Positions 45,261-55,428 of a stretch of DNA of 64,000 nt are shown piece after piece. The DNA lies in assembly GCF_030035675.1 (NCBI RefSeq), contig NC_084495.1, positions 12,245,001 through 12,309,000 of the forward strand. The letters are read 5' to 3'. Numbering within the stretch: the stretch's first letter is position 1; every line of letters starts with the position of its first letter. The position numbers and the translations under genes are program-made. A model generated the notes under the pieces. The model ran no database searches and was not told the origin of the DNA. It was given only the letters and a program-made list of their open reading frames with translations. Origin of the DNA: Rhineura floridana (Eukaryota > Chordata > Lepidosauria > Squamata > Rhineuridae).

Positions 45261-46216
45261 GCAGAGGGGAAGGCCCTCTCCTTTCCAAAAGGAAAACATT
45301 GTGAACAGTATCATTCTTTTTTAGAGTTTCCCCCACGTTTTTATTCTACAGCAGGCACATGTAGCCTCCCACCCCAAATTTAAACCAAAGCAGTCAGTCC
45401 CTGGCCACATCCACACCAGGCATTTATTTCACTTTAGACAGTCATTGCTTCTCCCAAAGAATCCTGGCAAGTGTAGTTAGTAAAGGGTGCTGAGAGGTGC
45501 TAGGAGATTCCCTGTTCCACTCACAGAGCTTCAATCAGAGCGGCTGACTGTTAAACCACTCTGGCCACTGGAGCTCTGTCAGGGGAATAGGAGCCTCCTC
45601 TCAGCACCCTTCACAAACTCGACTTCCCAGGATTCCCTGGGGGAAACCAGGACTGTCTCAAGTGAAATAAATGTCTGGTGTAGGTGTGGCCCCCTGATTA
45701 GGCAAGCCCAGAAACTGGGAGTCTGGCTTTTAGAACACTTAGAGTTGGTTCTTATTGAGCATGCCTGACATTATCATTGAGTTCAAGCCAAAATTTCTTA
45801 AATTAATTAAAAATCAGCCAGGCATTTTTTACACCTTTAAACTGCAGAAGATGAAGGTCAGAGTATAGGGCAAGGTCAGTAATAGGATTACAGGTACTCT
45901 GTGAACATGTCTGATTTTTAATTAATTTCAACAGATTATGAGCTCTGACAGGAAAAGGTCCAAAAGAGGTCTGGTTTCTCTCTCTCTCTTTTTACACTTT
46001 GAATTCTCGATTCTCTCTGACTGTTTTGTGTATCACCATGAAAATTTAGAGAGTTGTTAAGCAGGCATTTCTGAGTTCAGGACTATAGGTTTTGTAAGGT
46101 TTTATTTTGAAATGAGCTTATGGGAAGCGATCAGAATGGCATGGAGGGTATTTTCAATTTAACATTGTGGAATGCAAAAAATCCATGCTGACTATTGTAT
46201 ATAACCACTCTCGTGG
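45100..46216 (-). repeat. Inverted repeat, right copy (partner at 32114-33197)
   Basis: This is the reverse-oriented partner of the 32.1-33.2 kb segment, including a family B MITE (45403-45690). In this copy the element runs straight on from the 43.87-44.15 kb segment through the tandem array in one orientation, whereas at 32-33.5 kb the two parts point in opposite directions. Confidence 0.8.
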
Positions 46217-46961
46217 CTGTATAATATGAGATGAGACAAGATGCACAATGCAGAGAAAGTTAGGTATCTTTAAGTCATACAGCAACCAATACCACTTGAG
46301 CATACATCCAGAGGACGGTGGGAAAGGTATGAGCCACCTTGTTCTCAGATATTTTTTGTTTAAAAACGTATGTGTGTATTTCCATTTAAATAAAAATACA
46401 CATGTAGCTGGGGCATTTAAAGTGAAAATGTGGATACACATTCTTAAACAAAAATTATCTGGTTTGCACATTACGATGAGCGATAGTTTGTCTTAAGCCA
46501 TGCTTTAATCATGATCATTCCTCTCCCCTGACGTGACCTCCCTGCCCCCAGCTCAAACAAGCCATACTCTGACTTACTGTGTTGTCTCAGCCCACACAAC
46601 AAGAGGTAAGCCAGAAATAAGCCACGAACAAACAAACCCCAGTGCAGGTTCAGGCAACATGACAACCCATAGTACGGCTTGTTTGAGTTATGTGGGAGGG
46701 GAGAAGCACGTTCACGACTAAACCATGGTTAAAGACAAATTGTGGTTTGCTATGATGTGTGAAACAGGCCACTGTGTCTCAGAAACCATCACTCAAGTTA
46801 TAGCCTCATTACCCAATTATTACGAAGTTTACCGTTTCTATATTTGTGTGCCCACACACACACTTATTCTCTTTTGCATACATTTTCCTCACAGAATTTA
46901 TACTGAGCAATTTAAGCAAACTCACAGGGGTGGGGGAATAACTCTCAAAACCAGCTCTTAC

Positions 46962-47063
46962 CCATTTGGTGGATAGAGTAACAGCAGTCTTTTCTGTCTA
47001 GGAAACAGTGTAAGATTTTGTGATATTCTTCAGGTTGCTTCTTGTGTTTCTCCCAACTCCAAT
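46962..47063 (-). CDS. ATG4A: ATG4A exon (DWSWEKHKKQPEEY)
   Basis: The acceptor TCTCTAAG precedes it and ATGG/GTAAGA follows. It encodes DWSWEKHKKQPEEYHKILHC, then FLDRKDCCYSIHQM. The KHKKQPEEYHKILH stretch differs from human (KQKEQPKEYQRILQ) but keeps the framework. Confidence 0.95.
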
Positions 47064-47820
47064 CTTAGAGAAAAAATTATCCAAGTTTTTAAAACATCAC
47101 ACTCTCACAAAAGTACAGTGCTGATTGACAACAGGTGATAAGTGCACACATTTGGTTACAATAGCTACTATAATTTTTTAAATTATGGTTACAACTGGGG
47201 TGCATGTACTTCATGCTTAAAACAATTAAAACTGCACAGTGAGGTAATTCCATTACCGTTAACAAGAAAAATCTATTTTACGATCTAATTATACAAATTG
47301 TACACATTTTCTCTTTGCAGCATTGATTCAAGTCTTGCTAGCAATTGGGAGGTGCAAAGAGCTAGATGACGCACTGAAACCCCACCCCAAACACTATAAA
47401 TCTTATTCAGCCGCCCCTCTAACTTCTGAGCCTTTAGCAGGTAACGTGCACAGATTTTTGCAGCTGTCTTCACATCCAGAAGGGCTAGAAACCCAGACTG
47501 TTGTTTCTAAAGAAAATGAAAGTTGGAATTCTTAGGAAGCTAAAATCTGATCCTAATACCATATTCTGTACTAGTTCTGCTCCCACTGAGCCACAGTTAT
47601 AATGTCCAAAGTATTACAACTAACATGCCTGCGTTACGGGAACTGGATGTGCCGCTGTGGGAGCACTCTTCATCTCCAAAATCAGCAGCATGAGGATATA
47701 TTCTGAAGGTCGTTTCTACATATATTTAGCACCCATCATTCTCACTCATTTCTCACATTGATTAAACGACCTCCAACCACCATCAGTTCTGGGAATTTAC
47801 TGGTAAGAGAACACACTCAC

Positions 47821-47919
47821 CTCTCCCCAAGTGACAACAGATCAGAGCCTGGGCTAACATCATCTGTCCGCATCGCAGCATGCAGCCCCAACCAGCATCT
47901 GAGGAAGGGCCTGTGCCAC
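47821..47919 (-). CDS. ATG4A: ATG4A exon with catalytic Cys
   Basis: The acceptor ATTAACCCCAG precedes it and AGAG/GTGAGT follows. It encodes GTGPSSDAGWGCMLRCGQMM, then LAQALICCHLGR. The Cys of GWGCMLR is the family's nucleophile. Confidence 0.97.
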
Positions 47920-48141
47920 CTGGGGTTAATTGAAAAGAAAAATGCTTAGTATTCACCACAGGTTGCTATTGGAAAAATTCTTTGCACAATGAAGAGTCAA
48001 AAGGCAATGAAGGAAGATCAAGTGGAGTGTACTCACAAACTAATTAAGACAAGACAGCTTTAACCTAAGCTGTGGATCCTAAGTCCAAAATTCTGGAAGG
48101 CTGGAAATGTGCTGGGTTGATTGCTATCATTCAACCTCCCA

Positions 48142-48258
48142 CAACCTGTTGCCCTCCATATGTTTTGGATTAAAACTCCCATCAATCCCAGTCCGCATAA
48201 TGGCCATGCTGGCTGGGACCAATGGGAGTTGTAGTCCAAACCACATGGAGTGCACCAG
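48142..48258. repeat. hAT-type MITE copy, family A variant
   Basis: 'CCTGTTGCCCTCCATATGTTTTGGATTAAAACTCCCATCAATCCC' is followed by 'ATGGGAGTTGTAGTCCAAACCACATGGAGTGCACCAGG'. Confidence 0.65.
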
Positions 48259-48730
48259 GTAATGTAAGCACAAAGCCCCATAGCCCACCTGATACCATCT
48301 GAGGTCTCTCAAGAGCCAACAGAAGAAAGGGTGAAGATAAGCAGGTCCTTGAAAGTCAGGGGCCTGTTCAGATGGCCCCCAAGAGAAGGAAGGAAAGTGG
48401 TGGAAGAGGCCCAACAAGAGGCCCTTCAGGAAGGACAATGGAGATCAAAGTATCTCCTACCAATACCACCCAAGGCAACTGCTAGACTGCAAAGGCCTCA
48501 CTGGGGCCAGGCATCAGCCTAGGAGTGTTGAGATCTGCTCTGCATTGAGTAATTCTCTCTGCCAAGAGCAAGTGGACGCAGCACACTGACCTTTGAAAAA
48601 GCACCCACTACATGATCAAAGGCTGCAAGAGCTGCTGCTTGGAACAAATTGTCCATTCCCTTACACAGTCCACGCTTCCAAGAACAGAACAAAGGGGAGG
48701 GGGCAGACACGTCCCAGAAAGCACACGTAC

Positions 48731-48802
48731 CAATCGGTGAAAATTTTCTTCTGTAGGTAAACCAAAGACGAGCACTTATATCCGAAAGAAGCTTAGACTT
48801 TT
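48731..48802 (-). CDS. ATG4A: ATG4A exon (KSKLLSDISARLWFTYRRKF)
   Basis: The acceptor TTAATTCTAG precedes it and GATTG/GTACGT follows. It encodes KSKLLSDISARLWFTYRRKF, then SPI; it is practically identical to human ATG4A. Confidence 0.97.
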
Positions 48803-49884
48803 CTAGAATTAAAAAAAGCATTAAAAGCAACTACAAGTTAACAGAAATTTGGTATTCATGGTTGCTGCTGTTGAGAGATGAACAAGGATCTATGTATGTT
48901 AAAGGAGCCCTCCTCTTGTAGAGAGTCTGCACTTCTTTCCTAACTCCCCTTTTTGTATCCCAAAGGCAGCACAGTACTTAGAACAGCTGCAGATCTCTCA
49001 AACTCCAAGTTATATTAGTTAATTGATTCCATGTTGAATGGAGGCCCGTGATTTTTCCCTCTGCTTTATTTCTCTCTCTCTCTCTCCTCAATTTGTAGCA
49101 GTTTGGGCAAGCCTGAATGGAGAAAGACTCCTTAGATCTTTTCCCATCCATCCTTGCTCAGCACACACTCACCCTCGCCCAACCTGCTTTTTCACTCAGG
49201 AAAAGAGTTGTGATAACACACCCTTTCTCAAGCGTCAAGACCACCCTATCAATTGGGCATTCCTAAAAATAAACCCTCTTGTTTATCCCTTAATCATCTG
49301 ATTGCTAGAAATAACTCATGTCACATGTAAAAAGCCAGACAAAAAATATCTTGTGTACGGTCTCAAGATAGCATCCTCTCCTACCTGAATAAATTTCCTT
49401 TTGGCTTACAGCATTAGCACATCTGCCATTATAGACAGTAGATCTATTTTCCAGGATTTCTACTCTCCACACGGATTAATACAGTGGGACATAATACAAA
49501 AGTTGGTGTGGTTAGTCCTATGCTGTGAAACACTCTCCCGGTAGAGATTCAGCAGGCATCCTGCTTTTGACTTTCAGGCATCTCTAGAAGACTTTTTCTG
49601 TGCAGACAGGCCTTTGCAGCTGTTTAAAGTGTCTTTTGAGTAGCCAGTCATTTTAACGATCATTTTCTACTGCTTTTAAATGTTTTTCCTTTGCTGTACA
49701 CCTGATGTGTAGTGCACATCAAAACCCTGATGTTTTGTGGTATATAAATGTTTTTATAAATAAATACATTTAAATATAAATTTAAATAAATATAAATAAA
49801 TAAAAGTGAAAAACTTGACATGCATAAACAAACATCCATAAAAGCTTTGTGGGCCTTAGAAACACACTCTCCTTCCATTCCTAC

Positions 49885-49959
49885 CTGTTTTAAGGTGGTG
49901 CTGCCTGCCTAAGATCCAAGTAGGCTCATCTGTTTCAGGAAGCTCTTCTACATACTCTG
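49885..49959 (-). CDS. ATG4A: ATG4A exon (YVEELPETDEPTWILGRQH)
   Basis: The acceptor GATTATTTTAG precedes it and ACAG/GTAGGA follows. It encodes EYVEELPETDEPTWILGRQH, then HLKT, matching human DYLEEYPDTDELVWILGKQH-LLKT. Its end phase fits the next exon exactly (G plus AA makes Glu). The short upstream coding exon (human MESVLSKYEDQITIFT) was not found between here and 64000. Confidence 0.93.
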
Positions 49960-50380
49960 CTAAAATAATCATCAGATTTTATTATTTTTAAAAATTAAAC
50001 ACACATGAAGGACGTTTGTTCTCTAACTGGGTCCCCTTGTTATTTTTGTACCTGCTTACAGTACTTTCCTAACCACTGGCCCTTAGGCTCTCTTATCACA
50101 CTGTCACACTGTTTACTCTCTGACATTGGAATGCAGGCCTTTTAGCCAGACTATGGCCTCTCCTATTTGTGCTTCAATATTATAGCCAACACTGAAACCA
50201 GATCCCATGTGGTAGGAGCCCAAGATTAAACATCATGACCTATAATTTGCAAATGTATTATTTCAACTGATGAAAAAGACATATGGACTAAAATAGATTG
50301 TTTCACAGTCAACTCTGCCTCTTCCCCTATTTTCAACATATATGCAAAATATCTAGAGTACTTGTAGGAAGAACTGTATT
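49960..50380. other. ATG4A intron, left flank of the Polinton-like insertion
   Basis: This is unique AT-rich intronic DNA with no gene or repeat recognised. It ends at the 6-bp target duplication TAAGAA (50381-50386). Confidence 0.5.
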
Positions 50381-50386
50381 TAAGAA

Positions 50387-51094
50387 AGTAGTAAAAGTAG
50401 ACCACCTCACGTCAAACCGCTACGCCACGCCCCTTTTGAGTTTGATGGGTGACGTCAGCGGAAGCCCCCCGGAAGGCCCACCCCGGAAGGCCCACCCCGC
50501 GATTTCCGTTTCCCCTGGTGACCTCACCGGATATCCTGTCCCCCAGAAGCCCCAGCCCTCATGCCCCACCCCGGAAACGGTAGCCCTGTGACCCCCCAGG
50601 AGCACGTGGTCCTCGCTGGACCATTGGGCTTATTTTTACTCAAAATGGGGTCCCGGATTGGTCCCTATAGGGGCATGTGACCCCTCTATGAGTATGTGGT
50701 CTCCAGGGGACCAATCTGAAGAGGTTTAAAACCCCAAAGGTGAAAACAGGGTACCAGAATTGCACCCCAAAGGGGTGCATTTCTGCCCCCTCTCCAGACT
50801 GCTCCCTATAGGGGCATGTGACCCCTCTACGAGCACGTGGTCTCCAGGGGACCAATCTGAAGAGGTTTAAAACCCCAAGGTGAAATTAGGGTGCCGGAAA
50901 TGGACCCCGAAGGGGTCCATTTCCACCCCCTCCTCTCCAGAGCAGCCCAATAGGGATAAGTAACCCCTCTACAGTTACGTCACCCAAGGGGGGAGGTTTT
51001 GAATCCCCAACCAATCAGGAGAGGGGACGGTGAGACCTGGTACAGAGGTGTATTATGCATGCCCAGACACGCTCTGAGGATCGAACATGGAACC
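50387..51094. repeat. Polinton-like left terminal inverted repeat
   Basis: This 708-bp repeat starts AGTAGTAAAAGTAGACCACC. It matches the right TIR in reverse along its full length and stops just after the start codon of the left inward gene. It holds one extra 14-bp copy of a CCGGAAGGCCCACC unit relative to the right TIR. Inside is a tandem repeat of about 141 bp (50663-50803, 50804-50945, plus a degenerate third), with G/C-rich palindromes at 50762-50778 and 50902-50918. Confidence 0.93.
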
Positions 51095-51729
51095 AGCGTG
51101 CGAATCAGTATATGGGCTAGTAGGTTTTTCCTATCCTCCAGCCCCTTTGAAAATGCGCTCAAAAAGGCGGGTAAAGCCTCGGAGATTATCGTTTCCACCA
51201 GCGAGTATAAAAATTAGCAGTGGAAAGGAAGAATCAAAGCATTTTAGAAAAAAACGGTCTGTTTCAACCCCAAACTTACCTGTAGCGGTGTTCACGGCCG
51301 GACAGTATCCAGACCCTGAAACCTCATTCCAGGCAAATTCTAGTGAATCCATGTCCGACACAGAGTGTGATTGTGGGTGTGATCTGAAGGCTCATTTCCT
51401 GAAGGAAGAACAACTTATGAAATCTGCTGAGGTTGTGGATGGAAGTGTACTTTTTAAACCCATGGTGGAAATGGAGGCTGAAGAAAACGAGTGGCTGGAA
51501 GATTTAAATGAAGGCATGGAGCAACAGTGTCTACAGGTAGGTGTTTCTGAGCTGTATTTTTATTAGTGTGTTGTTTTTCCCAGTTTGGGGCATCCCCATT
51601 GCTAAAGTGCCTCTCTTTTTTTTTCTATAGGAAGATGTGACGCATGAAGGTGATATGGAAAATCTACACCTTGAGAGTTCTCAGGCTGTTAAATATTTCC
51701 TGCATTTCATGTGTCTGTCCCAAGCCTGA
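51087..51729 (+). CDS. Polinton-like left inward gene, spliced, unknown function (fossil)
   Basis: The start codon (51087) lies at the inner edge of the left TIR, so the promoter must be within the TIR. The predicted protein has a basic first half with possible nuclear signals (MRSKRRVKPRR, HFRKKRS), a Cys-rich spot (ECDCGCD) and an acidic second half (MVEMEAEENEWLEDLNEG). A CAG/GTAGGT donor (51536/51537) and a pyrimidine-rich TATAG acceptor (51630) mark a likely 94-nt intron. An AATAAA at 51766-51771 lies soon after the stop. Position and composition suggest an early regulatory gene; no family was recognised. Confidence 0.55.
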
Positions 51730-51792
51730 ACCCTGAAAGCTTGAAGCAGGAGTTTTTTTGGTACCAATAAAAATAGTTTACTTTAACCACCG

Positions 51793-52908
51793 GTGTCCAT
51801 ACCTGTATCAACCAGCAAAATGGGAGAGCATGATGAAATTCTAAAAACCACATATTACACACCTGAGGAGGCTGGGAGCTTTGGGGGAGTGAACCATCTA
51901 TTTCAGGAGGCAAAAAAGCACAGTAAAACACTAAGAAGGAAACATGTTATGACATGGCTTTCAGACCAAGATGCTTACACATTGCATAAGCCAGCCAGAA
52001 TCCATTTTAAAAGAAACAAGACTATTGTGTCTGATATCGATGCCCAATGGCAGGCTGACTTAGTAGATATGCAACAATTTTCCAAGCACAACAAGAACTA
52101 TAGGTACATTTTAACAGTCATAGATATTCTGTCTAAGTATGCATGGGCATTGCCTTTAAAAGACAAGACAGGCAAAGAGGTCTCTAAAGCTTTTAACGTT
52201 ATATTCAGTCAGAGTGGAAGAAAGCCCCGAGGCAAAGAGTTTCTAAACAGAGTCATAAACGCCTTGTTAAAGCAGCATGGAGTTCACCACTTCGTCAGCA
52301 ATAATGAAGTAAAAGCTGCTATTGTTGAAAGATTTAACCGTACTCTGAAATCAAAAATGTGGAGGTATTTTACAGCTAACAATACCTATAGTTATATCGA
52401 TATCCTACCACAACTCTTAAAAAGTTATAATCATAGTTTTCATAGAACTATCAGAGCAAGGCCTATTGATATTAACCATTCTAACGCCCTGGCGGTATGG
52501 AAAACCATTTATGGAGACTGTATTTACAGAAAAGAGGTATCAACGCTGTTCAGGAAAGGAGACCACGTAAGGATTTCTAAAAGCAAGGGGGCATTTGTCA
52601 AGGGGTATGAACAAAATTTCACCACAGAGCTGTTTATAGTGGATCAGGTCATCAGAAGAGGAAGGAAACCTGTCTTCCTGTTAAAAGATTATGCTGGGGA
52701 GCCTGTAATTGGTTCTTTCTATTCTGAAGAGTTGCAGAAGGTTAATAACAAACAGGACAAATTGTATAGGATTGAATCAATTCTATCAACAAAAGGCAGG
52801 GGTAGGAAAAAGTATCATTTAGTGAAATGGTTAGGCTGGCCCAGTAAGTTCAACAGTTGGGTACTTACTTCTGATCTTTGTGAACCTGCACAGAAGAATG
52901 GGGGATAG
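51793..52908 (+). CDS. Polinton-like integrase with chromodomain (fossil copy)
   Basis: This is a retroviral-type rve integrase, which in this family joins the linear element ends to host DNA. The N-terminal part has the Polinton pattern YYTPEEAGSFGGVNHL and DAYTLHKPAR. The catalytic core starts DAQWQADLVDMQQFSKHNKN, with ILTVIDILSKYAWALPLK and VERFNRTLKSKMWRYF. The C-terminal 45 residues form a chromodomain (YRIESILSTKGRGRKKYHLV, then KWLGWPSKFNSWV), typical of Polinton integrases. The gene's last 11 bases overlap the next gene. The exact start is uncertain. Confidence 0.88.
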   Translation: MSIPVSTSKMGEHDEILKTTYYTPEEAGSFGGVNHLFQEAKKHSKTLRRKHVMTWLSDQDAYTLHKPARIHFKRNKTIVSDIDAQWQADLVDMQQFSKHNKNYRYILTVIDILSKYAWALPLKDKTGKEVSKAFNVIFSQSGRKPRGKEFLNRVINALLKQHGVHHFVSNNEVKAAIVERFNRTLKSKMWRYFTANNTYSYIDILPQLLKSYNHSFHRTIRARPIDINHSNALAVWKTIYGDCIYRKEVSTLFRKGDHVRISKSKGAFVKGYEQNFTTELFIVDQVIRRGRKPVFLLKDYAGEPVIGSFYSEELQKVNNKQDKLYRIESILSTKGRGRKKYHLVKWLGWPSKFNSWVLTSDLCEPAQKNGG

Positions 52909-53638
52909 TGGTTTTTACATTACTCTGCCTAGCAATGCCTGTGTAACTGTTTTTCCGCAGAACACTAGCTCAGCTTTTACTATTCGCCTAGCAAGGCCCC
53001 TGGATCTACCAGGGGCATGGGAAGTAGGTCTGGTTGAGATACAGTACCCACACAGTTGGAACAATCTAACATCTGATTCCCGATTTGAAATTGGTAATGG
53101 AGAAAAAACATGGTCCTATCGTCTGCGACGTGGTTATTACTCAAACATCCCTGAACTGCTGGAAAACATGAACAGCCTTATACTAGACCAGAGCAGCGAG
53201 CACCCCGATATGGTCCTACACTATGACCAAGTGACTAGAATGGTTAGACTTAAATCAGATGATGGTTGCACGTTTAAAAGCACCGAAGAACTAGCCCACA
53301 TATTAGGGTTGTTTCCCAACATCCATGTACGTCAGCTGCCTTTTACAGCAGACATTACAGGAGGCTTCAACACTTTATACATTTACACCGACATCGCAGA
53401 GCATCAGATAGTTGGGGACTTCTATGTACCCTTATTGCGCTCTGTACCAGTGCGTGGACAGAATAACGATTGTGTCAACATTGTTTATGACAAACCACAC
53501 TATATTCCTGTGAGTAAGCATCATATTGACACCATCAATGTTGAAATAAAGACGGATCAGAACAAAAACGTACCATTTCGTTTTGGAAAGGTGATTGTGA
53601 AGGTACACTTTCGCCCACGCAGAGGTTTGCCGTTTTAA
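52898..53638 (+). CDS. Polinton-like minor (penton-type) capsid protein (fossil copy)
   Basis: Starting at MGDSGFYITLPSNACVTVFP, the frame gives 246 residues. The pattern FPQNTSSAFTIRLARPLDLP followed by WEVGLVEIQYPHSWNN is characteristic of the minor jelly-roll capsid protein of Polintons and adintoviruses. The earlier in-frame Met at 52880 lies inside the integrase gene and is less likely. The gene overlaps integrase by 11 nt and is followed after 2 nt by the next start, which suggests a multi-gene transcript. Confidence 0.85.
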   Translation: MGDSGFYITLPSNACVTVFPQNTSSAFTIRLARPLDLPGAWEVGLVEIQYPHSWNNLTSDSRFEIGNGEKTWSYRLRRGYYSNIPELLENMNSLILDQSSEHPDMVLHYDQVTRMVRLKSDDGCTFKSTEELAHILGLFPNIHVRQLPFTADITGGFNTLYIYTDIAEHQIVGDFYVPLLRSVPVRGQNNDCVNIVYDKPHYIPVSKHHIDTINVEIKTDQNKNVPFRFGKVIVKVHFRPRRGLPF

Positions 53639-53640
53639 AA

Positions 53641-54108
53641 ATGGTGATACTGAAAACCTACGGTGACCCAACCCTTTACCGGAATTATTACAGGGCCCAG
53701 GCTGGAAATGCTCTTCCGGGGTACCATGGTACGCCTGTTATGTATGGGGCAGGAATCGGGGGGATATTCAGGAGCCTTTTTCGAAAAGCCGTACCACTTT
53801 TGAGAAGAGGCCTAGAGATTATTAAGCCACATGCTAAAACAGCTGCTAGGAATATCGCTAAAGATGTGGTAGGACAGGTTACTCAGGCAGTTTTGAATAG
53901 AGTTAATCCACAACCCCAACAAGAGGGCTCAGGGCTGATGTATATTAAAAGGAGAAAGGTCTTGAAAAGAAAAGCATCACGGGTACAATTAGCAGGCCCT
54001 CCTCGACCTTTTAAAAGAGCACCGCCGTTGAGGAAAAAGCCTCAGAAGCAGAAAACTTCAAGAAAGAAGAGGCAAACAGTACCGGCCCGAAAAAGAGATA
54101 TATTTTAA
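53641..54108 (+). CDS. Polinton-like pVI/pX-type core or membrane-lytic protein (fossil copy)
   Basis: The protein has 155 residues. The N-terminal third contains a Gly-rich, amphipathic segment (GAGIGGIFRSLFRKAVPLLR) like the membrane-active helix of adenovirus pVI. The C-terminal half is strongly basic (KRRKVLKRKASRVQ; KKPQKQKTSRKKRQ), as in DNA-condensing core proteins. Such a gene sits between the minor and major capsid genes in adintoviruses. The assignment rests on composition and position. Confidence 0.7.
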   Translation: MVILKTYGDPTLYRNYYRAQAGNALPGYHGTPVMYGAGIGGIFRSLFRKAVPLLRRGLEIIKPHAKTAARNIAKDVVGQVTQAVLNRVNPQPQQEGSGLMYIKRRKVLKRKASRVQLAGPPRPFKRAPPLRKKPQKQKTSRKKRQTVPARKRDIF

Positions 54109-54114
54109 ATCAGC

Positions 54115-55426
54115 ATGGCTTTCATCCATTGCAGTTCTGAGGAATGCACTAAATCTGAATTAGATCTATTCCAGATTGGGCCTACCCAGACCAGTATTGA
54201 GAGAAGCCTATTTATCGAGGTCCCTCCATTGGCAGCGCTAACGGAAACTGCACCACTAGAATTCTACATTGCAGGAAATGGCGAAGATTATATGGATTTA
54301 AACAATACAATGCTATATGTGTGCTGCAAAATTGTGAACCATGATGGAACAAACCTGGCCAGAGATGCTAATGTGGGTTTAGTGAATTATCCGCTGGCCT
54401 CCATCTTTAGTCAACTGGATGTGACCCTGGGAGACCGTCTCATCAGTCAGAGCAATAACTGCTACCCTTATAGAGCCTTCATAGAATCTGTGCTGAACTA
54501 CAGTGATGATACACTAGCCACACAATTCTCTGCAGGGCTATTTTACAAAGACACACCTGGAGAACACGAAACAGCAACCCGGGATGGGGATAATTTAGGA
54601 TTTGTTAGAAGGGCTGCAATGACAGGTGAAAGCCAGAAAATAGACCTCCTAGGACATCTCCATGCTGATCTGTTTTTTCAAGAAAAATTGCTTTTAAACG
54701 GTGTGGATGTGAAAATTAAACTGACACGCAACAAAGACGCTTTCTGCCTGATGACAAATGATGCAAACAGCCGCCACAAATTGCAAATTTTATCAGCTTC
54801 ACTTTTTGTAAAGAAGGTGAGTGTGGCACCAGGTGTCCGGTTAGGACATGCAAGAGGCATTGTTGACATCCAATGCCAAATACCCAGTGGATCGTGTCAG
54901 CATGAAAGTTTTTAGCATCCCAGGAGGAAGCCGTGTCAGCAATCAGGAGAATCTGTTTTTGGGCCAGCTACCCAAGCTAGTAGTTATAGGGTTGGTGGAT
55001 AATGATTCCTTCAGTGGAATATACAATAAAAACCCTTTTAACTTTAAGCATTATGACATCAGTTTTGTATCTCTGTACGTCGATGGTTTCCAAATTCCCA
55101 CAAAGCCTCATCAGCCAGAATTTGAAACCGGAAACTGTGTTCGAGAATACATGAGCCTTGTGCAGACAGCAGGCAACCATATGAAAGATAGGGCTCTTTT
55201 AATTAACCGCGAGGAGTTTGCGAGAGGCTACACTCTTTTTGCTTTCGACCTGTCTCCAGACCAAGAATGCGGGGATCACTATTCTTTGATCAAAACAGGG
55301 AATCTGAGAGCAGAAGTTCGATTTGCTAGGGCTCTCCCAGCTACAGTCAACATGATAGTGTATGGAGTTTTTGACAGCGTGATAGAGATAAATCACAGAA
55401 GAAATGTATTGTATGACTATATGTAA
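54115..55426 (+). pseudogene. Polinton-like major capsid protein region (fossil, broken)
   Basis: This region of about 1.3 kb matches the double jelly-roll major capsid protein of Polintons/adintoviruses, which forms the capsid shell. Family-typical stretches include DLFQIGPTQTSIERSLFIEV, APLEFYIAGNGEDYMDL and NYPLASIFSQLDVTLGDRLI toward the start, and DVSIS-like YDISFVSLYVDGFQIPTKP with FARGYTLFAFDLSPDQECGD toward the end. It is broken, with about one visible interruption. It sits between the pVI/pX-like gene and the protease with spacers of only a few bases. Confidence 0.88.
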
Positions 55427-55428
55427 AC

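Larger units (their letters stand above)
30218..49959 (-). other. ATG4A: ATG4A gene, coding exons 2 to last (gene-level entry)
   Basis: ATG4A is a cytosolic cysteine protease (peptidase family C54) that trims ATG8-family proteins, mainly of the GABARAP group, and removes them from lipid during autophagy. Twelve exons on the minus strand join at consensus splice sites into 1148 nt in one frame (two bases of a shared codon plus 382 codons including the stop). Landmarks are KSKLLSDISARLWFTYRRKF, SSDAGWGCMLRCGQMM with the catalytic Cys, WKPLLLIVPLRLGIN, LDPHTTQ with the catalytic Asp and His, and FELVQKHPPHWPPFIPP. The C-terminus FEILSV carries an LIR-like FEIL. Human ATG4A is 398 residues, and about 16 N-terminal residues are missing here; their exon should lie upstream, beyond 49959. 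The gene is convergent with COL4A6, as in mammals. Confidence 0.96.
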
